Shown: positions 1 through 9,572 of the stretch, piece by piece
Numbering within the stretch: position 1 is the stretch's first letter
Layout of the letters: every line of letters starts with the position of its first letter
NCBI GenBank assembly: GCA_963711595.1
Contig: CAVQER010000005.1
Location: 434,001 to 498,000, forward strand
DNA length: 64,000 bases
Reading direction: 5' to 3'
Source: JAUSIF01 sp963711595
GTDB lineage: Bacteria > Pseudomonadota > Alphaproteobacteria > Rhizobiales > Xanthobacteraceae
Notes under the pieces: generated by a model
Database searches by the model: none
Told to the model about the DNA's origin: nothing
What the model saw: only the letters and a program-made list of their open reading frames with translations
Position numbers and translations under genes: made by a program

Positions 1-588
1 GGGTCGGATCTGCGCAAGCGCGGCCTTCAGCGCGGCAACGCCGTCGCGGCCGAACGCATAATCCTGTGCGAGGGTTGCAACGCTCACATCACCGGTCTTT
101 GGAAACGCGGCAGCCGCGGCGTACGCATCTTGCGTCGAGTTGCGCCCGGTGCGGAAAATATACGGATTCCATTTGTCGCCGGTGATGGCATCGGCGACCG
201 CCGGCTCGACGATCAGCACCTTTTTGTAGTCCTGCGCGATCGGCAACATGGCGAGCGCTGCCGCGGAAGAAGTCGTACCCACCGCGATATCGACTTTGTC
301 GTCGCCATAGGCCTGCTCGAGCAACGAGCGCGAGAGGTCTGGCTTCAGCTGATCGTCTTTCACGCTGACGACGATCTTGCGGCCTTCCCAGGTCATCGTG
401 CCCTTGGTCAGGTACTCGAGGCCCATCATGAACCCCGTTTCCGTCTGCTTCGCATAGGCCTCGAGCGCGCCGGTCTTGCCGGCGATCAGCGCGATCTTGA
501 GATCCTGTGCGAGCGCCGTGCCCGCAACCAGCGTCGCCGCCATGCCGAGCGCGGCAATCGACGCGCGTTTTGCAAATACACAATTCAT
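1..588 (-). CDS. ABC transporter substrate-binding protein, branched-chain amino-acid type (partial)
   Basis: The gene starts at ATG 588 and stays open through base 1, so only the first 196 codons are present and the C-terminus lies outside the window. A GGGAGAG ribosome site sits just upstream. The protein opens with a signal peptide of about 27 residues (hydrophobic core, cut near ALAQD) and then a type 1 periplasmic-binding fold: DLKIALIAGKTGALEAY, an inner stretch VGTTSSAAALAMLPIAQDYKK, and IFRTGRNSTQDAYAAAAAF. This matches LivK/Peripla_BP_6 receptors, which capture amino acids, amides or aromatic acids for an ABC importer. The ligand cannot be read from this half, and the permease and ATPase genes are not in view. 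Confidence 0.85.
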   Translation of the reverse strand, partial: MNCVFAKRASIAALGMAATLVAGTALAQDLKIALIAGKTGALEAYAKQTETGFMMGLEYLTKGTMTWEGRKIVVSVKDDQLKPDLSRSLLEQAYGDDKVDIAVGTTSSAAALAMLPIAQDYKKVLIVEPAVADAITGDKWNPYIFRTGRNSTQDAYAAAAAFPKTGDVSVATLAQDYAFGRDGVAALKAALAQIRP

Positions 589-903
589 TGAGCTCTCCCG
601 ATTTCGTCGGGTCGGCCGCCTCGCGATCCGCCCAACAGGTGTCTGCTGCTTATCGCAAGCTTATCGGGAATGGCCCGCGCCACAAGCGCGCAAGGGCCGG
701 GAACCGATGGCCTAAGGGCCGACATGCAGCCGAGATGAGCACCTCTAGCAAGTGCTCGCCGCGTGCGCAGGCGGATGCCCTCTTACTGCTCCTCAGGGCC
801 GAATACTCGTTCGAGAGTTCCTACGCCCCGTTTCCGTCGTGTTGCGGCAATCGGCACGAACTGGCCCGGCGCTTCTCGCCGCTGACGTGTGCCATCGGCT
901 TCA
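589..903. other. intergenic region, nothing recognised
   Basis: These 315 bases separate the start of the ABC binding protein from the stop of the calcium exchanger, both on the minus strand. I saw no convincing open frame with coding character, no tRNA and no strong inverted repeat. It presumably carries the promoter of the binding-protein gene. Confidence 0.5.
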
Positions 904-1998
904 TCACGACGTTTGCGGCGGCAGGAGATAGAGCGTGATGGCAAAGATCAGATACACCATGAGGAGGAGCACTCCGACGAACCACGCCGACCTGCCACTG
1001 CTGGTGACCAACGAGGCGGTGAAAGTCGCAATGAGCATCATTGCGACAGCGCCCGGCCAAAACTGCAGATCCATCGGTGTCGGCCCGATGACGTAGCTGA
1101 GAAGGACGAGCACGGGAGCGACAAAGAGCGCGATCTGGGATGCGCTGCCGAGCGCTATCCCGACGCTCAGGTCGAGACGGTTCTTGCGGGCGCCGGAAAA
1201 CGCCGACACCGCCTCCGCCGCTCCGCCAACCAACGCCACCACGATGAAACCCACGAACGCGGGCGTCATCCCGAACGCTTCGGCCGCGTGCTGCACCAAT
1301 TCGACAAACACGTGGCTTACAAGCGCGACGAGAATCGTCACCCCCGCCAAGGTCGCCAGAGCCAACCCCATCGGCCAAGGCACCTCACCGGCTTCGACGT
1401 GGCTCGCAGAGCCGAAAAACTCTGGATGTGTCTTGAGCGAGAACACCATGCCCAGTCCGTAAGTGGCGATGAGTAGCAGCGATAGTCCGACACTGAGTGC
1501 CTGGATGAAGGAGTCCGTGGTCGGGGAGTCGGCCTCAACAAGCACTGAGGGAATCAGCATCGCGATCGTTGCAAGTAAGAGCAGACCTGCCTGCAAGCGT
1601 GCCGTGGTCGGGTTGTATTCCTGCACGTGATATTTCAGACCACCGATCAGAAACGAGGCGCCCAACATGAACAATACGTTGGTGACGATCACCCCGGCGA
1701 TGGAGGCCTTGACGAGAAGGTACTGGCCGGCCAGCAACGCGGTCAGCGAGATGATCAGTTCGGTCAGATTCCCAAGCGTCGCATTCAGCAGACCCCCAAT
1801 CGTATCGCCCGTCTTGGCCGCCACCAACTCCGTCGCGTGACTGAGCAATGCCGCGAGTGGAACGATCGCCAAGATTGAGAGGACGAACAGCAGCTTGTGA
1901 GCTTGCGGACTGAGTAGCTCTACGGCGAACAGGGCCGGTACGAACGCAAGCAGCCAGAGCAGCGGATTGTGTCTGACTTCCTTAAGCAGAGGGTTCAT
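904..1998 (-). CDS. cax: Ca2+/H+ antiporter, CaCA/Cax family
   Basis: A 364-residue protein with about eleven hydrophobic segments. It has the two inverted alpha-repeats of cation/Ca2+ exchangers: the first reads GNLTELIISLTAL near residue 80-95, the second GGAAEAVSAFSGARKNR near residue 265-280, where the usual N of the GNxxE signature is G. Membrane exchangers of this family expel Ca2+ (or Na+) in exchange for protons. ATG 1998 is preferred; a TTG at 2019 would add seven residues that resemble no family N-terminus. It stands alone, with no operon partner. Confidence 0.85.
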   Translation of the reverse strand: MNPLLKEVRHNPLLWLLAFVPALFAVELLSPQAHKLLFVLSILAIVPLAALLSHATELVAAKTGDTIGGLLNATLGNLTELIISLTALLAGQYLLVKASIAGVIVTNVLFMLGASFLIGGLKYHVQEYNPTTARLQAGLLLLATIAMLIPSVLVEADSPTTDSFIQALSVGLSLLLIATYGLGMVFSLKTHPEFFGSASHVEAGEVPWPMGLALATLAGVTILVALVSHVFVELVQHAAEAFGMTPAFVGFIVVALVGGAAEAVSAFSGARKNRLDLSVGIALGSASQIALFVAPVLVLLSYVIGPTPMDLQFWPGAVAMMLIATFTASLVTSSGRSAWFVGVLLLMVYLIFAITLYLLPPQTS

Positions 1999-2189
1999 GG
2001 AGGCGGTCCACTTGCCCAAGCGCAGAAATGAAAGTCGCGACAGGTCTCGCTGCGCTCAGCTTACGCAAGGCAGGTGACAGCGACTGCGGTTTCCGCGTAC
2101 GTCCTTTATTTTCTGTTTCTGCACGGTCGGGCGCTCAGATCGGGCGTTTCCGCGTCATGTCTTCGCGGCTCGGAAACCGGGCTCGGTGA

Positions 2190-3362
2190 CTAACCGGTCT
2201 TTCCGAAAATCTCCCGGCCGATCAGGAGCCGGCGGATCTCGCTCGTGCCGGCGCCGATCTCGTAGAGCTTGGCATCGCGCAGCAAGCGGCCAGTCGGATA
2301 CTCGTTGATGTAACCGTTGCCGCCGAGCAGCTGGATTGCATCGAGCGCTATTTTCGTCGCACCTTCCGCCGCATAGAGAATTGCGCCCGCCGCGTCTTCG
2401 CGCGTGGTTTCTCCGCGATCGCAGGCCCGCGCGACGGCGTACACGTATGATTTGGCGGCATTCATCAGCACGTACATATCGGCGAGCTTGCCTTGCACGA
2501 GCTGGAACGTGCCGATCGGCTCGCCGAACTGCTTGCGCTCGTGCACATAGGGCAGCACCACGTCGAGCGCCGCCTGCATGATCCCGAGCGGACCCGCCGC
2601 GAGCACCACGCGCTCGTAGTCGAGGCCGGACATCAGCACGCGTACGCCCTCACCGACTTTGCCGACCACATTCTCAGCCGGCACTTCGCAATCCTGAAAC
2701 ACGAGTTCGCACGTATCAGAGCCGCGCATGCCGAGCTTGTCGAGCTTCTGCGCAGTCGAAAAACCTTTCATTCCCTTTTCGATCAGGAAGGCGGTGATGC
2801 CGCGCGGCCCGGCTGCCGGATCGGTCTTTGCGTAGACGACGAGCGTGTTCGCTTCCGGCCCGTTCGTGATCCACATCTTCGAGCCGTTCAGAACATAACG
2901 GTCGCCCTTCTTCTCGGCCCGCATCTTCATCGAGACCACGTCGGAGCCGGACCCCGGCTCCGACATCGCAAGCGCGCCTACATGCTCGCCGGAGATCAGG
3001 CCCGGCAGATACTTTCGCTTTTGCTCCTCGTTGCCATTGCGGCGGATCTGATTGACGCAGAGATTTGAATGAGCGCCGTAGGAGAGCCCGACCGAAGCCG
3101 AGCCGCGACTGACCTCTTCCATCGCGACGCAATGCTCCAGATAACCGAGACCGGAGCCGCCGTACTCTTCCTCCACCGTTATCCCGTGCAGGCCGAGTTC
3201 TCCCATCTCCGGCCAGAGGTCGCGCGGAAACTTGTTGGTCCGATCGATCTCGTCAGCGCGCGGCGCGATGCTGTCGTCGGAAAACCCGCGCACGGTCTGC
3301 CGCAGCATGTCGGCCGTTTCGCCGAGCCCGAAGTCGAGTCCCGTCCATGCATTGGTCGCCAT
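2190..3362 (-). CDS. ivd: isovaleryl-CoA dehydrogenase-like acyl-CoA dehydrogenase
   Basis: 390 residues, the normal length for a flavin-dependent acyl-CoA dehydrogenase. Family marks in order: N-terminal helical domain; FAD/substrate loop AMSEPGSGSDVVSMKM (about residue 135); WITNGPEANTLVVYAKT; catalytic Glu in GLDYERVVLAAGP (about residue 250), the position used by isovaleryl-CoA dehydrogenases; QLLGGNGY; and C-terminal YEIGAGTSEIRRLLIGREI. The enzyme would oxidise isovaleryl-CoA to 3-methylcrotonyl-CoA in leucine breakdown. ATG 3362 is chosen over ATG 3368 because an AAGGA ribosome site lies six bases before it. The two thioesterase genes just upstream run in the same direction. No methylcrotonyl-CoA carboxylase pair is adjacent, so another short branched acyl-CoA is possible. 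Confidence 0.87.
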   Translation of the reverse strand: MATNAWTGLDFGLGETADMLRQTVRGFSDDSIAPRADEIDRTNKFPRDLWPEMGELGLHGITVEEEYGGSGLGYLEHCVAMEEVSRGSASVGLSYGAHSNLCVNQIRRNGNEEQKRKYLPGLISGEHVGALAMSEPGSGSDVVSMKMRAEKKGDRYVLNGSKMWITNGPEANTLVVYAKTDPAAGPRGITAFLIEKGMKGFSTAQKLDKLGMRGSDTCELVFQDCEVPAENVVGKVGEGVRVLMSGLDYERVVLAAGPLGIMQAALDVVLPYVHERKQFGEPIGTFQLVQGKLADMYVLMNAAKSYVYAVARACDRGETTREDAAGAILYAAEGATKIALDAIQLLGGNGYINEYPTGRLLRDAKLYEIGAGTSEIRRLLIGREIFGKTG

Positions 3363-3377
3363 GTGCATTCCTTGTTG

Positions 3378-3833
3378 TCAGCTCGGCTGGTCGCGCGCAT
3401 CTGTCAGGCACATCATCGTCGCGAGCATGTGCGCTACCGACTTGCGATCGCCCTTCTCTTCGGCAAGCACCTCCGCCTCGACCACGAGTAGCGTACGGCC
3501 AGGCTTGATCACATTGCCCCGGGCAAAGAAGCGTTCCCCGCTCGCCGGCGCCATCAGATTGACCTTGAACTCAACGGTCAAGACCGAAGCGCCGGGAGGC
3601 ATGAGCGAGAATGCGGCATAGCCGGCGGCTGAATCCGCCACCGCCGTCGTGATCCCCGCATGCAGATAGCCGTGCTGCTGGCAAAGATCGCGCCGGTACG
3701 GCAGCAGGATCTCGCACTGCCCGGGCTCCAGCGCGACAATCGACGCACCGATCGTCTCCATGACGGTTTGACGGGCGAAGCTTTCCCGCACCTTGCGGTC
3801 CCAGTCCGGATCGCGTGGCTCGAAGCGGGTCAC
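3378..3833 (-). CDS. PaaI-family hotdog thioesterase
   Basis: 151 residues with a single hotdog domain. The PaaI helix motif appears as YLHAGITTAVADSAAGYAA near residue 57, with the catalytic-type Asp kept in ADSAAG. The start is GTG 3833, overlapping the stop of the upstream paralogue in a GTGA junction, which points to translational coupling. It precedes the acyl-CoA dehydrogenase by 15 bases on the same strand, so hydrolysis of an acyl-CoA in the same pathway is likely; the substrate is unknown. Confidence 0.8.
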   Translation of the reverse strand: MTRFEPRDPDWDRKVRESFARQTVMETIGASIVALEPGQCEILLPYRRDLCQQHGYLHAGITTAVADSAAGYAAFSLMPPGASVLTVEFKVNLMAPASGERFFARGNVIKPGRTLLVVEAEVLAEEKGDRKSVAHMLATMMCLTDARDQPS

Positions 3834-4297
3834 GCGCGCACCTCGACACCGATCTCCGCAATGCCCTCAGCTGCCATCATGGTTGCGAGCATTCGTGCGA
3901 CCGGTCGCAGCTCGCCCTCCTGCGCGGCCTCTACTTCACTTTCGACAACGTGCAGTTTGCGGCCTGCGCGCAAGACACGGCCGCGCGCCACGAACCGCGT
4001 ACCCTTCGGCGACGCGAACAGGTTCACTTTGTACTCAATTCCAACGACCGAAGTATTCGCCGGCATCAGCGTGAACGCCGCGTAGCCGCCGGCATTGGCC
4101 GCAATGGCCGTAACGACGCCGCCGTGCAGGAACCCATGCTGCTGGCAAAGATCGCCACGAAACGGCAATTCGATCTCGCAGCGTCCCGGGCTGACGGTTG
4201 TGAGCCGCGCCCCGATCGTGTCCATGAAGCTTTGCCGCGCGAAGCTCGCGCGCACTTTCGCTTCCCAGTTCGGATCGCGCGGAACAGGATCCGCCAT
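3830..4297 (-). CDS. PaaI-family hotdog thioesterase, tandem paralogue
   Basis: 155 residues, clearly paralogous to the next gene downstream: both share the start pattern PRDPxWxxKVRxSFARQ, a central DLCQQHG and a late VARMLATMM/VAHMLATMM. Its hotdog helix reads FLHGGVVTAIAANAGGYAA, so the acidic residue present in the neighbour (ADSAAG) is Asn here, which may mean a different substrate or weak activity. The stop overlaps the neighbour's GTG start by four bases. Likely the first gene of a three-gene unit ending with the acyl-CoA dehydrogenase. Confidence 0.78.
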   Translation of the reverse strand: MADPVPRDPNWEAKVRASFARQSFMDTIGARLTTVSPGRCEIELPFRGDLCQQHGFLHGGVVTAIAANAGGYAAFTLMPANTSVVGIEYKVNLFASPKGTRFVARGRVLRAGRKLHVVESEVEAAQEGELRPVARMLATMMAAEGIAEIGVEVRA

Positions 4298-4362
4298 CTG
4301 CGCCCCCTACGGAACGTAGCCTAGGTCCGAAGCGGGGAAGGTCAAATCGACGGGCGTGAAGA

Positions 4363-6616
4363 TCAGGCGGTCACGAGCCGCGGCTCGGTGCGACGCGTCT
4401 TGGACCGGCCTGGCCCGACGAGCTCATCCACTTCGTCCGCTTCGAGCGGCGCGGAAAACAGATAGCCCTGCACCTGGTGGCAACCGACTGCGCGAACGAA
4501 CCGGTGCTGCTCTCCAGTTTCAACCCCTTCGGCGGTGACGGCAAGACCGAGCGCACGACCGAGCCGGGTCACGCACTCCACGATCGCGGCGGCATCCTCG
4601 GTGATGCCGAGATTCTGAACGAACGACTTGTCGATCTTCAACTTGTCGACCGGGAAGCGGCGCAGATAGCCGAGCGAACTGTAGCCCGTGCCGAAGTCAT
4701 CGAGCGCGATCCGCACGCCGAGGCGGCGCAGTTCGGAGAGTTCGCCGAGCACTTCGCCGGTGGCGCCGAGCAGCATGCTTTCTGTAATCTCGATCTCGAG
4801 CCGGCGCGGGTCAAAACCGGTCTCGGCGAACACGCGCGCGAGGCGCTCCGCGACGTTTCCCATTCGAAAATTCGACGCTGACAGATTGACGGCGAGCCCG
4901 AGGCCCGGCCAGCGCGACGCCTGCTCACAGGCGCGCCGCAACACCCATTCGTCGAGCTTCACCACGAGTCCGCTGTGTTCTGCGACGGGAATGAACTCGG
5001 AGGGCGGAACTACGCCCCGTTCTGGGTGATCCCAACGGACGAGCGCCTCGACGCCCACGATACGTTCGCCATCGGCGGCGTACTGTGGCTGGTACTTTAC
5101 AGTCAGCTGTTCCATGGCAAGCGCCTGCGACAGGTCACGCTCGATGGCGCTGCGTTTGTGCAGCACCTCCTCATAGCTCACGTCGAACAACCGATAGCTG
5201 CCGCGGCATTCCGACTTTGCGCGATACAGCGTGATATCCGCGCGGCGAAGCAGCTGCTCGCCCGTGTCCGCATCGTCAGGCGCGACAGCCGCGCCGAGGG
5301 TCGCGCTTATATTCAGCACGTGGTCGCCGGCGAGCACGGAGGCGTGCATGCAATCGAGCACTCGCCGGCAAAGTTCGACGACGCCCTTGTCACCCTCGCC
5401 GACCGGACCCAGCACGGCGAATTCGTCGGCACCGAGCCGCACTGCCATTCCCTGTTCGCCGCTGCAACGGCTCAAGCGCTCGCCGATTGCGAACAACACC
5501 TCGTCGCCGGTGGGGTGGCCCAGTGTGTCGTTGATGTTCTTGAAATCGTCGAGATCGATCAAGACGAGCGCCAAGCGCTGTTGCGCCTTGCTCTCCGCCA
5601 GGCGCGCCGTGAGCGAGTCGAGCAGATGCACGCGGTTCGGCAGCCCGGTCAGCCGGTCATGGTAGGCAAGTTCGGTCGCCCTGCGCTCGCTGTGATCGAG
5701 CCGCTCGGTCGTGCGGCGGACATAGAGCAGCACCACCATCGTTACGACCGCGAGTAGCGTAACGACCGCAAGCAACCCGGGAAGCAGCTGCAACAGCATG
5801 GTCGCGCCCGGGGCGCGCGGCGACCAGACGAGCCACGCCGGAGCCTCATCGAACGCAAGCGGGACCTCCACTGCCACCTTGCCGCCTGCAAGCACGTTCT
5901 CTGTCAGCGCACCGTCGTGAACAACAACCGAGTCCGCCGCGATCTCCCGCGCGATCTCCTGCAGCATCTCGCGTCCCAGGAAGGCAACCGTAACCGCGAT
6001 CGGCGGCGTAGAACTAACCGATGTCCCGCGCCCATCGCCTGGCACGATAGTGGCGACGCCGACCACGGCGGGACGGCCGTCCACGCGCCTGAACGCGACT
6101 TCGAATTTTGGTCGTACCGGCGCCTCGCCCTTCAGGTGAAACGTCGGAGTCGAACTCTATGTCGGAGACCGCGTGCGCGCGTTGAACCGCGTCGATGAGC
6201 GCGCCGGCCCGCCGTTGCATCCGGCGAAAAAGATCGCTGCCGGTCATGCTTCCCTCGGCCGACGAATAGATCGGATTTCCCGCCGGTCCCAGGATAAATG
6301 AGCGGTTATGCCCGCGATCGTGCTGGAGGCGCAGGCCGAAGTAGCGATGCACCCAATCGTGGTCGAAGTAGTCGCTTGTGGGATCGAGATGTGGGTCCCA
6401 ACGCGCAAAGGTCGCCAAGTCAACCTTGATCTTGTGCTGCAATTCGGTGAATTGGCGCCGGGCAAGGTCGACCTCGCGGAACGCGGATTCCTGGTCGACG
6501 CGCTTGGCAACAAGGATGCCGAAGCCGAGCAGCGCTGCGACGGCAGCAGCCACCAGCATGCCGACCATGGCGATCATTCGATCGCCAGGGCGATTTCGCC
6601 GCACAGAGTTCCGCAT
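4363..6616 (-). CDS. CHASE4-GGDEF-EAL c-di-GMP protein, frameshifted in the sensor domain
   Basis: The N-terminal piece (start ATG 6616) has a TM helix (VGMLVAAAVAALLGFGIL) and the front of a CHASE4 extracytoplasmic sensor (ATFARWDPHLD, WVHRYFGLRLQHDRG). Around 6140-6157 the frame changes and the CHASE4 domain continues with GEAPVRPKFEVAFRRVDGRP, then a second TM, a GGDEF domain and an EAL domain. The cyclase signature is degenerate (RLGADEF), while the EAL half is intact (EALVRW, DDFGTGYSSLGYL, DKLKIDKSF, AEGVETGEQ). A sensory phosphodiesterase that degrades c-di-GMP is therefore more likely than a cyclase. The break is a single-base change; without it the protein would be about 750 residues. 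Confidence 0.8.
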
Positions 6617-6849
6617 CACCCTTCTGCCGTTGGTTAGGCAGACGATAAATTTAACCGCTTAATCGGCCATTTGGTCCCACAGCACGTTGGCAGTCACGGT
6701 GAGCGAAAGATGAATCCGATACCCACGATTTCAATGGAATTGATGCCTTGCATTTGATTCAGGTAGCGAACTACCCGCCGGCGCGCGGCGCCAGTAGCGA
6801 AGCGTCAACCGTGTTGGGCGAACGCGAAGTTACGGCGACCGCAACCGCG

Positions 6850-8265
6850 TCAGACGAGTCCGAACGCGACCGTGGCGAGTGCAAGGAAAACGAAAAATCC
6901 GAATACGTCGGTGATCGTTAGAACGAACACGCCCGACGCGATCGCCGGGTCGATCCTCAACTGGCGAACGAGCAACGGCACGAGAATGCCAACGGTCGTT
7001 CCGAAAATCACCGACAGGACCATCCCGCCGCCGAGCGCCACGCCTAGCCGCGAATTGCCAAAGGCGATTCCGGCCGCAACGCCGGCGATGATCGCGAGTG
7101 CCACCCCGTTGACGACGCCCACCATCACCTCGCGCGCGATCACACGCGCCACGTTCGAGCGATTGAGTTCCTGCGTCGCGAGCGCGCGCACCGCAACCGC
7201 GAGCGCCTGGGTTCCCGCGTTTCCGCCGAGCGCAGCATTGACCGGCATCAGGATCGCAACAGCGACCACCTCCTGAATCGTCGCCTGGAACAGCGAGATT
7301 ACGCCCGCGCCGAGAAAGGACGTCACGAGATTGAGTACGAGCCACGGCAATCTCAGTTTCGCCGTGTCGATCACCGTGTCGGACAAGTCCTCCGCGCGGC
7401 GCACGCCCGAAAGCGCACGCAAGTCCTCCTCCGCCTCTTCCTCGATGACATCGAGCACGTCGTCGGCCGTAAGCACGCCGACCAGCCGCCCTTCCTCGTC
7501 AACTACCGGCGCCGAGACCAGATCGTATCGCTCGAATTGACGTGCCGCGCTTTCCTGATCGTCATTGGCACGTACGATCTGCGGGTCCTCGACAAGAATG
7601 TCGGCGATCCGCACCGGTCGCATCGAGCGCAGCATGCGGTCAAGGCGCACCGCCCCAACGAGACGCTGGTCCTTTCCGACGACATACAACTCATAGAAGG
7701 AATCCGGCAGGTCGCGATTCTCGCGCAAATGGTCGATCACGTCGCCGACCTTCCAGTCCGGCGGCACGGCGATGAACTCGGTCTGCATGCGTCGACCGGC
7801 ACTGTCTTCCGGATAGCGCAGGCTGCGCTCCAGCGCCTTGCGCTCCGACGCAGGCAGCTGGTCGAGAATTTCCGCTTGGTTCTCTTCCGACAGGTTCTTG
7901 AGCAGATAGACCTGGTTGTCGGATTCGAGCTCGCGCACACCCTCGGCTACGGCCTCAGCCGGCAGGTCGCCGAGGATTTCCTCGCGCACGGAATCGTCGA
8001 CTTCGGTGAGCGCCGTAAAGTCGAAGTCTTTGCCAAGCAGCTCGACGAGCCTCGGACGCTCCGCAGGATCGAGCGCCGCGATCAGGTCGCCAAGGTCGGC
8101 TTCGTGCAGCTTGCCCGTGAGCGTGCCGAGCCGAGTGACGTCGTTCTCCTTGAGCGCGGCCTGGATCGCCGCAATGAAGCGTGGCGCCACGGCCCCGTCC
8201 GCGGTGCGGAACCGAGGGCGGCGCGGCTTTGGCGCGGGAGCCGGTACGACGGCGGTCTCGCTCAT
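6850..8265 (-). CDS. mgtE: magnesium transporter MgtE
   Basis: 471 residues in the MgtE order: cytoplasmic N domain of Mg2+-sensing helices (RFIAAIQAALKENDVTRL; LLKNLSEENQAEILDQLPA), a CBS-domain pair (roughly residues 210-340, ending ADDVLDVIEEEAEEDLRAL), then about five TM helices with GGNAGTQALAVAVRAL in the pore region. It is a Mg2+-gated inner-membrane Mg2+ channel. ATG 8265 (MSETAVV) fits the family; the open frame runs further upstream but the added residues look non-coding. Monocistronic. Confidence 0.92.
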   Translation of the reverse strand: MSETAVVPAPAPKPRRPRFRTADGAVAPRFIAAIQAALKENDVTRLGTLTGKLHEADLGDLIAALDPAERPRLVELLGKDFDFTALTEVDDSVREEILGDLPAEAVAEGVRELESDNQVYLLKNLSEENQAEILDQLPASERKALERSLRYPEDSAGRRMQTEFIAVPPDWKVGDVIDHLRENRDLPDSFYELYVVGKDQRLVGAVRLDRMLRSMRPVRIADILVEDPQIVRANDDQESAARQFERYDLVSAPVVDEEGRLVGVLTADDVLDVIEEEAEEDLRALSGVRRAEDLSDTVIDTAKLRLPWLVLNLVTSFLGAGVISLFQATIQEVVAVAILMPVNAALGGNAGTQALAVAVRALATQELNRSNVARVIAREVMVGVVNGVALAIIAGVAAGIAFGNSRLGVALGGGMVLSVIFGTTVGILVPLLVRQLRIDPAIASGVFVLTITDVFGFFVFLALATVAFGLV

Positions 8266-8411
8266 ACGATCCGACCGAGGGAAAGCGAAGGTTTCTCGTT
8301 CTAGGCAGCCGTAGCCACGAAGGCAAACGCACGCGCGTCGTTCGGGCGGTCGCACTTCAACCCTGCAAACCGCCTCGAGCTGCGCTAGGATAACCATGGG
8401 GGAACGGGGGC

Positions 8412-9470
8412 GTGAAGCGATTCCGGACCGCATTAGCGTGCGCGGTCGGCTTGGTCTGTGCATGGCCGGCCCTGGCGGAGCCGTGTGCCAATCCGAGCGC
8501 CCTTGGAACATCGCGAACGATCGCGATAGATCCCGCGAAACTCGGCCGCATTGGCTCGATGCAATACCACCAGACGCTCGCGCTCGCGCCGAAGGAGGTC
8601 GTGCTCACCTTCGACGACGGGCCAATACTGCCGATGACCTCGAAAGTGCTCGAGGCACTGCGTGCGGAATGCGTGAAGGCGACTTTCTTCGTGATCGGGC
8701 GTCACGCCCGGGCGCATCCAGGAGGTAGTTCAGCAAATGGCTCGCGATGGACACACGATCGCGAACCACACGGAGAGCCATCACCTCTTCACGATGGGTG
8801 AGGCATTGGGTATCAAGGAATTCGAGATGGGGTTTGCTTCGATCGCCGCTGCTTTGGCGCCGGTCGAACGTCCTCCCCGCACCGTTCATTCGTTTTCCCG
8901 GCTTGTTCAACTCTGCCGGCGTCGAAGCCTATGCGAAGCGCAAAAACCTTGCGGTCATGAGCGCCGATCTGACCGCGGACGACTGGCTGCCGATTTCCGG
9001 CGAGCATGTCTTCCAAAGAGCCATCGGGCGGCTTAGGGCTGAAAGGTTCGGGCGTTCTTTTGCTGCACGACGCCGAAGTCCGCACCGCGCAGATGCTCCC
9101 CAAGCTGCTGAGGGAGCTGAAGACACGCGGATTTCGTGTCGTCCATCTCGTGCCAGCGCCCGGCACCGATCCGGAGATTCCGTCCGGACCCCTCGTCGCG
9201 GAGGCCTTGGCGAAGCCAGTCGCGCCGATCAGGCATGTCGTGCGCGTGCGTTCCGATACGAAGCTTGACGCCACGAACAACTACGCGCCGGCGGAAGCCT
9301 CGAGCAATTATGCGACGACCGTTGCCGCAAAAACCGCTCCGGCACCCGCGGCTAAGACTGCGGCTGCGAAAGCCAGCTCGCTCCCCGAAGGCGCGATGTT
9401 CGGCCGCTGGCGCAAGATGGTTCAGGAAGGGCGTAGCGCGGCTGTCGCATCCGCCAGCAGACCGGACTAG
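8412..9470 (+). pseudogene. polysaccharide deacetylase (NodB domain), three frame changes
   Basis: Starts at GTG 8412 with a signal peptide (RTALACAVGLVCAWPALAEP). All NodB catalytic motifs are present but in successive frames: TFDDGP (about 8611), then after a shift near 8700-8725 NHTESHH, then after a shift near 8866-8880 FIRFPGLF and LTADDW, then after a shift near 9030-9040 GVLLLHDAE. Each shift is +1, so the last frame equals the first. The reconstructed protein is about 350 residues with an Ala/Lys-rich tail and would deacetylate an N-acetylated polysaccharide in the periplasm or cell wall. The motifs are so well kept that sequencing insertions or very recent decay both fit. Confidence 0.75.
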
Positions 9471-9572
9471 GTCAGTTACGTTGCGGCAAGTGGCCGAACC
9501 ATTGTAGCGGCCTAGCTTCCGCGTGGTAGACTGCAAAGTAGACATAAGACGCCGGAGCCGCAGCAGACGAGC

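Noticed and set aside
8266..8511. N-terminal extension of MgtE
   Set aside because: The added residues resemble no MgtE and a good start exists at 8265.
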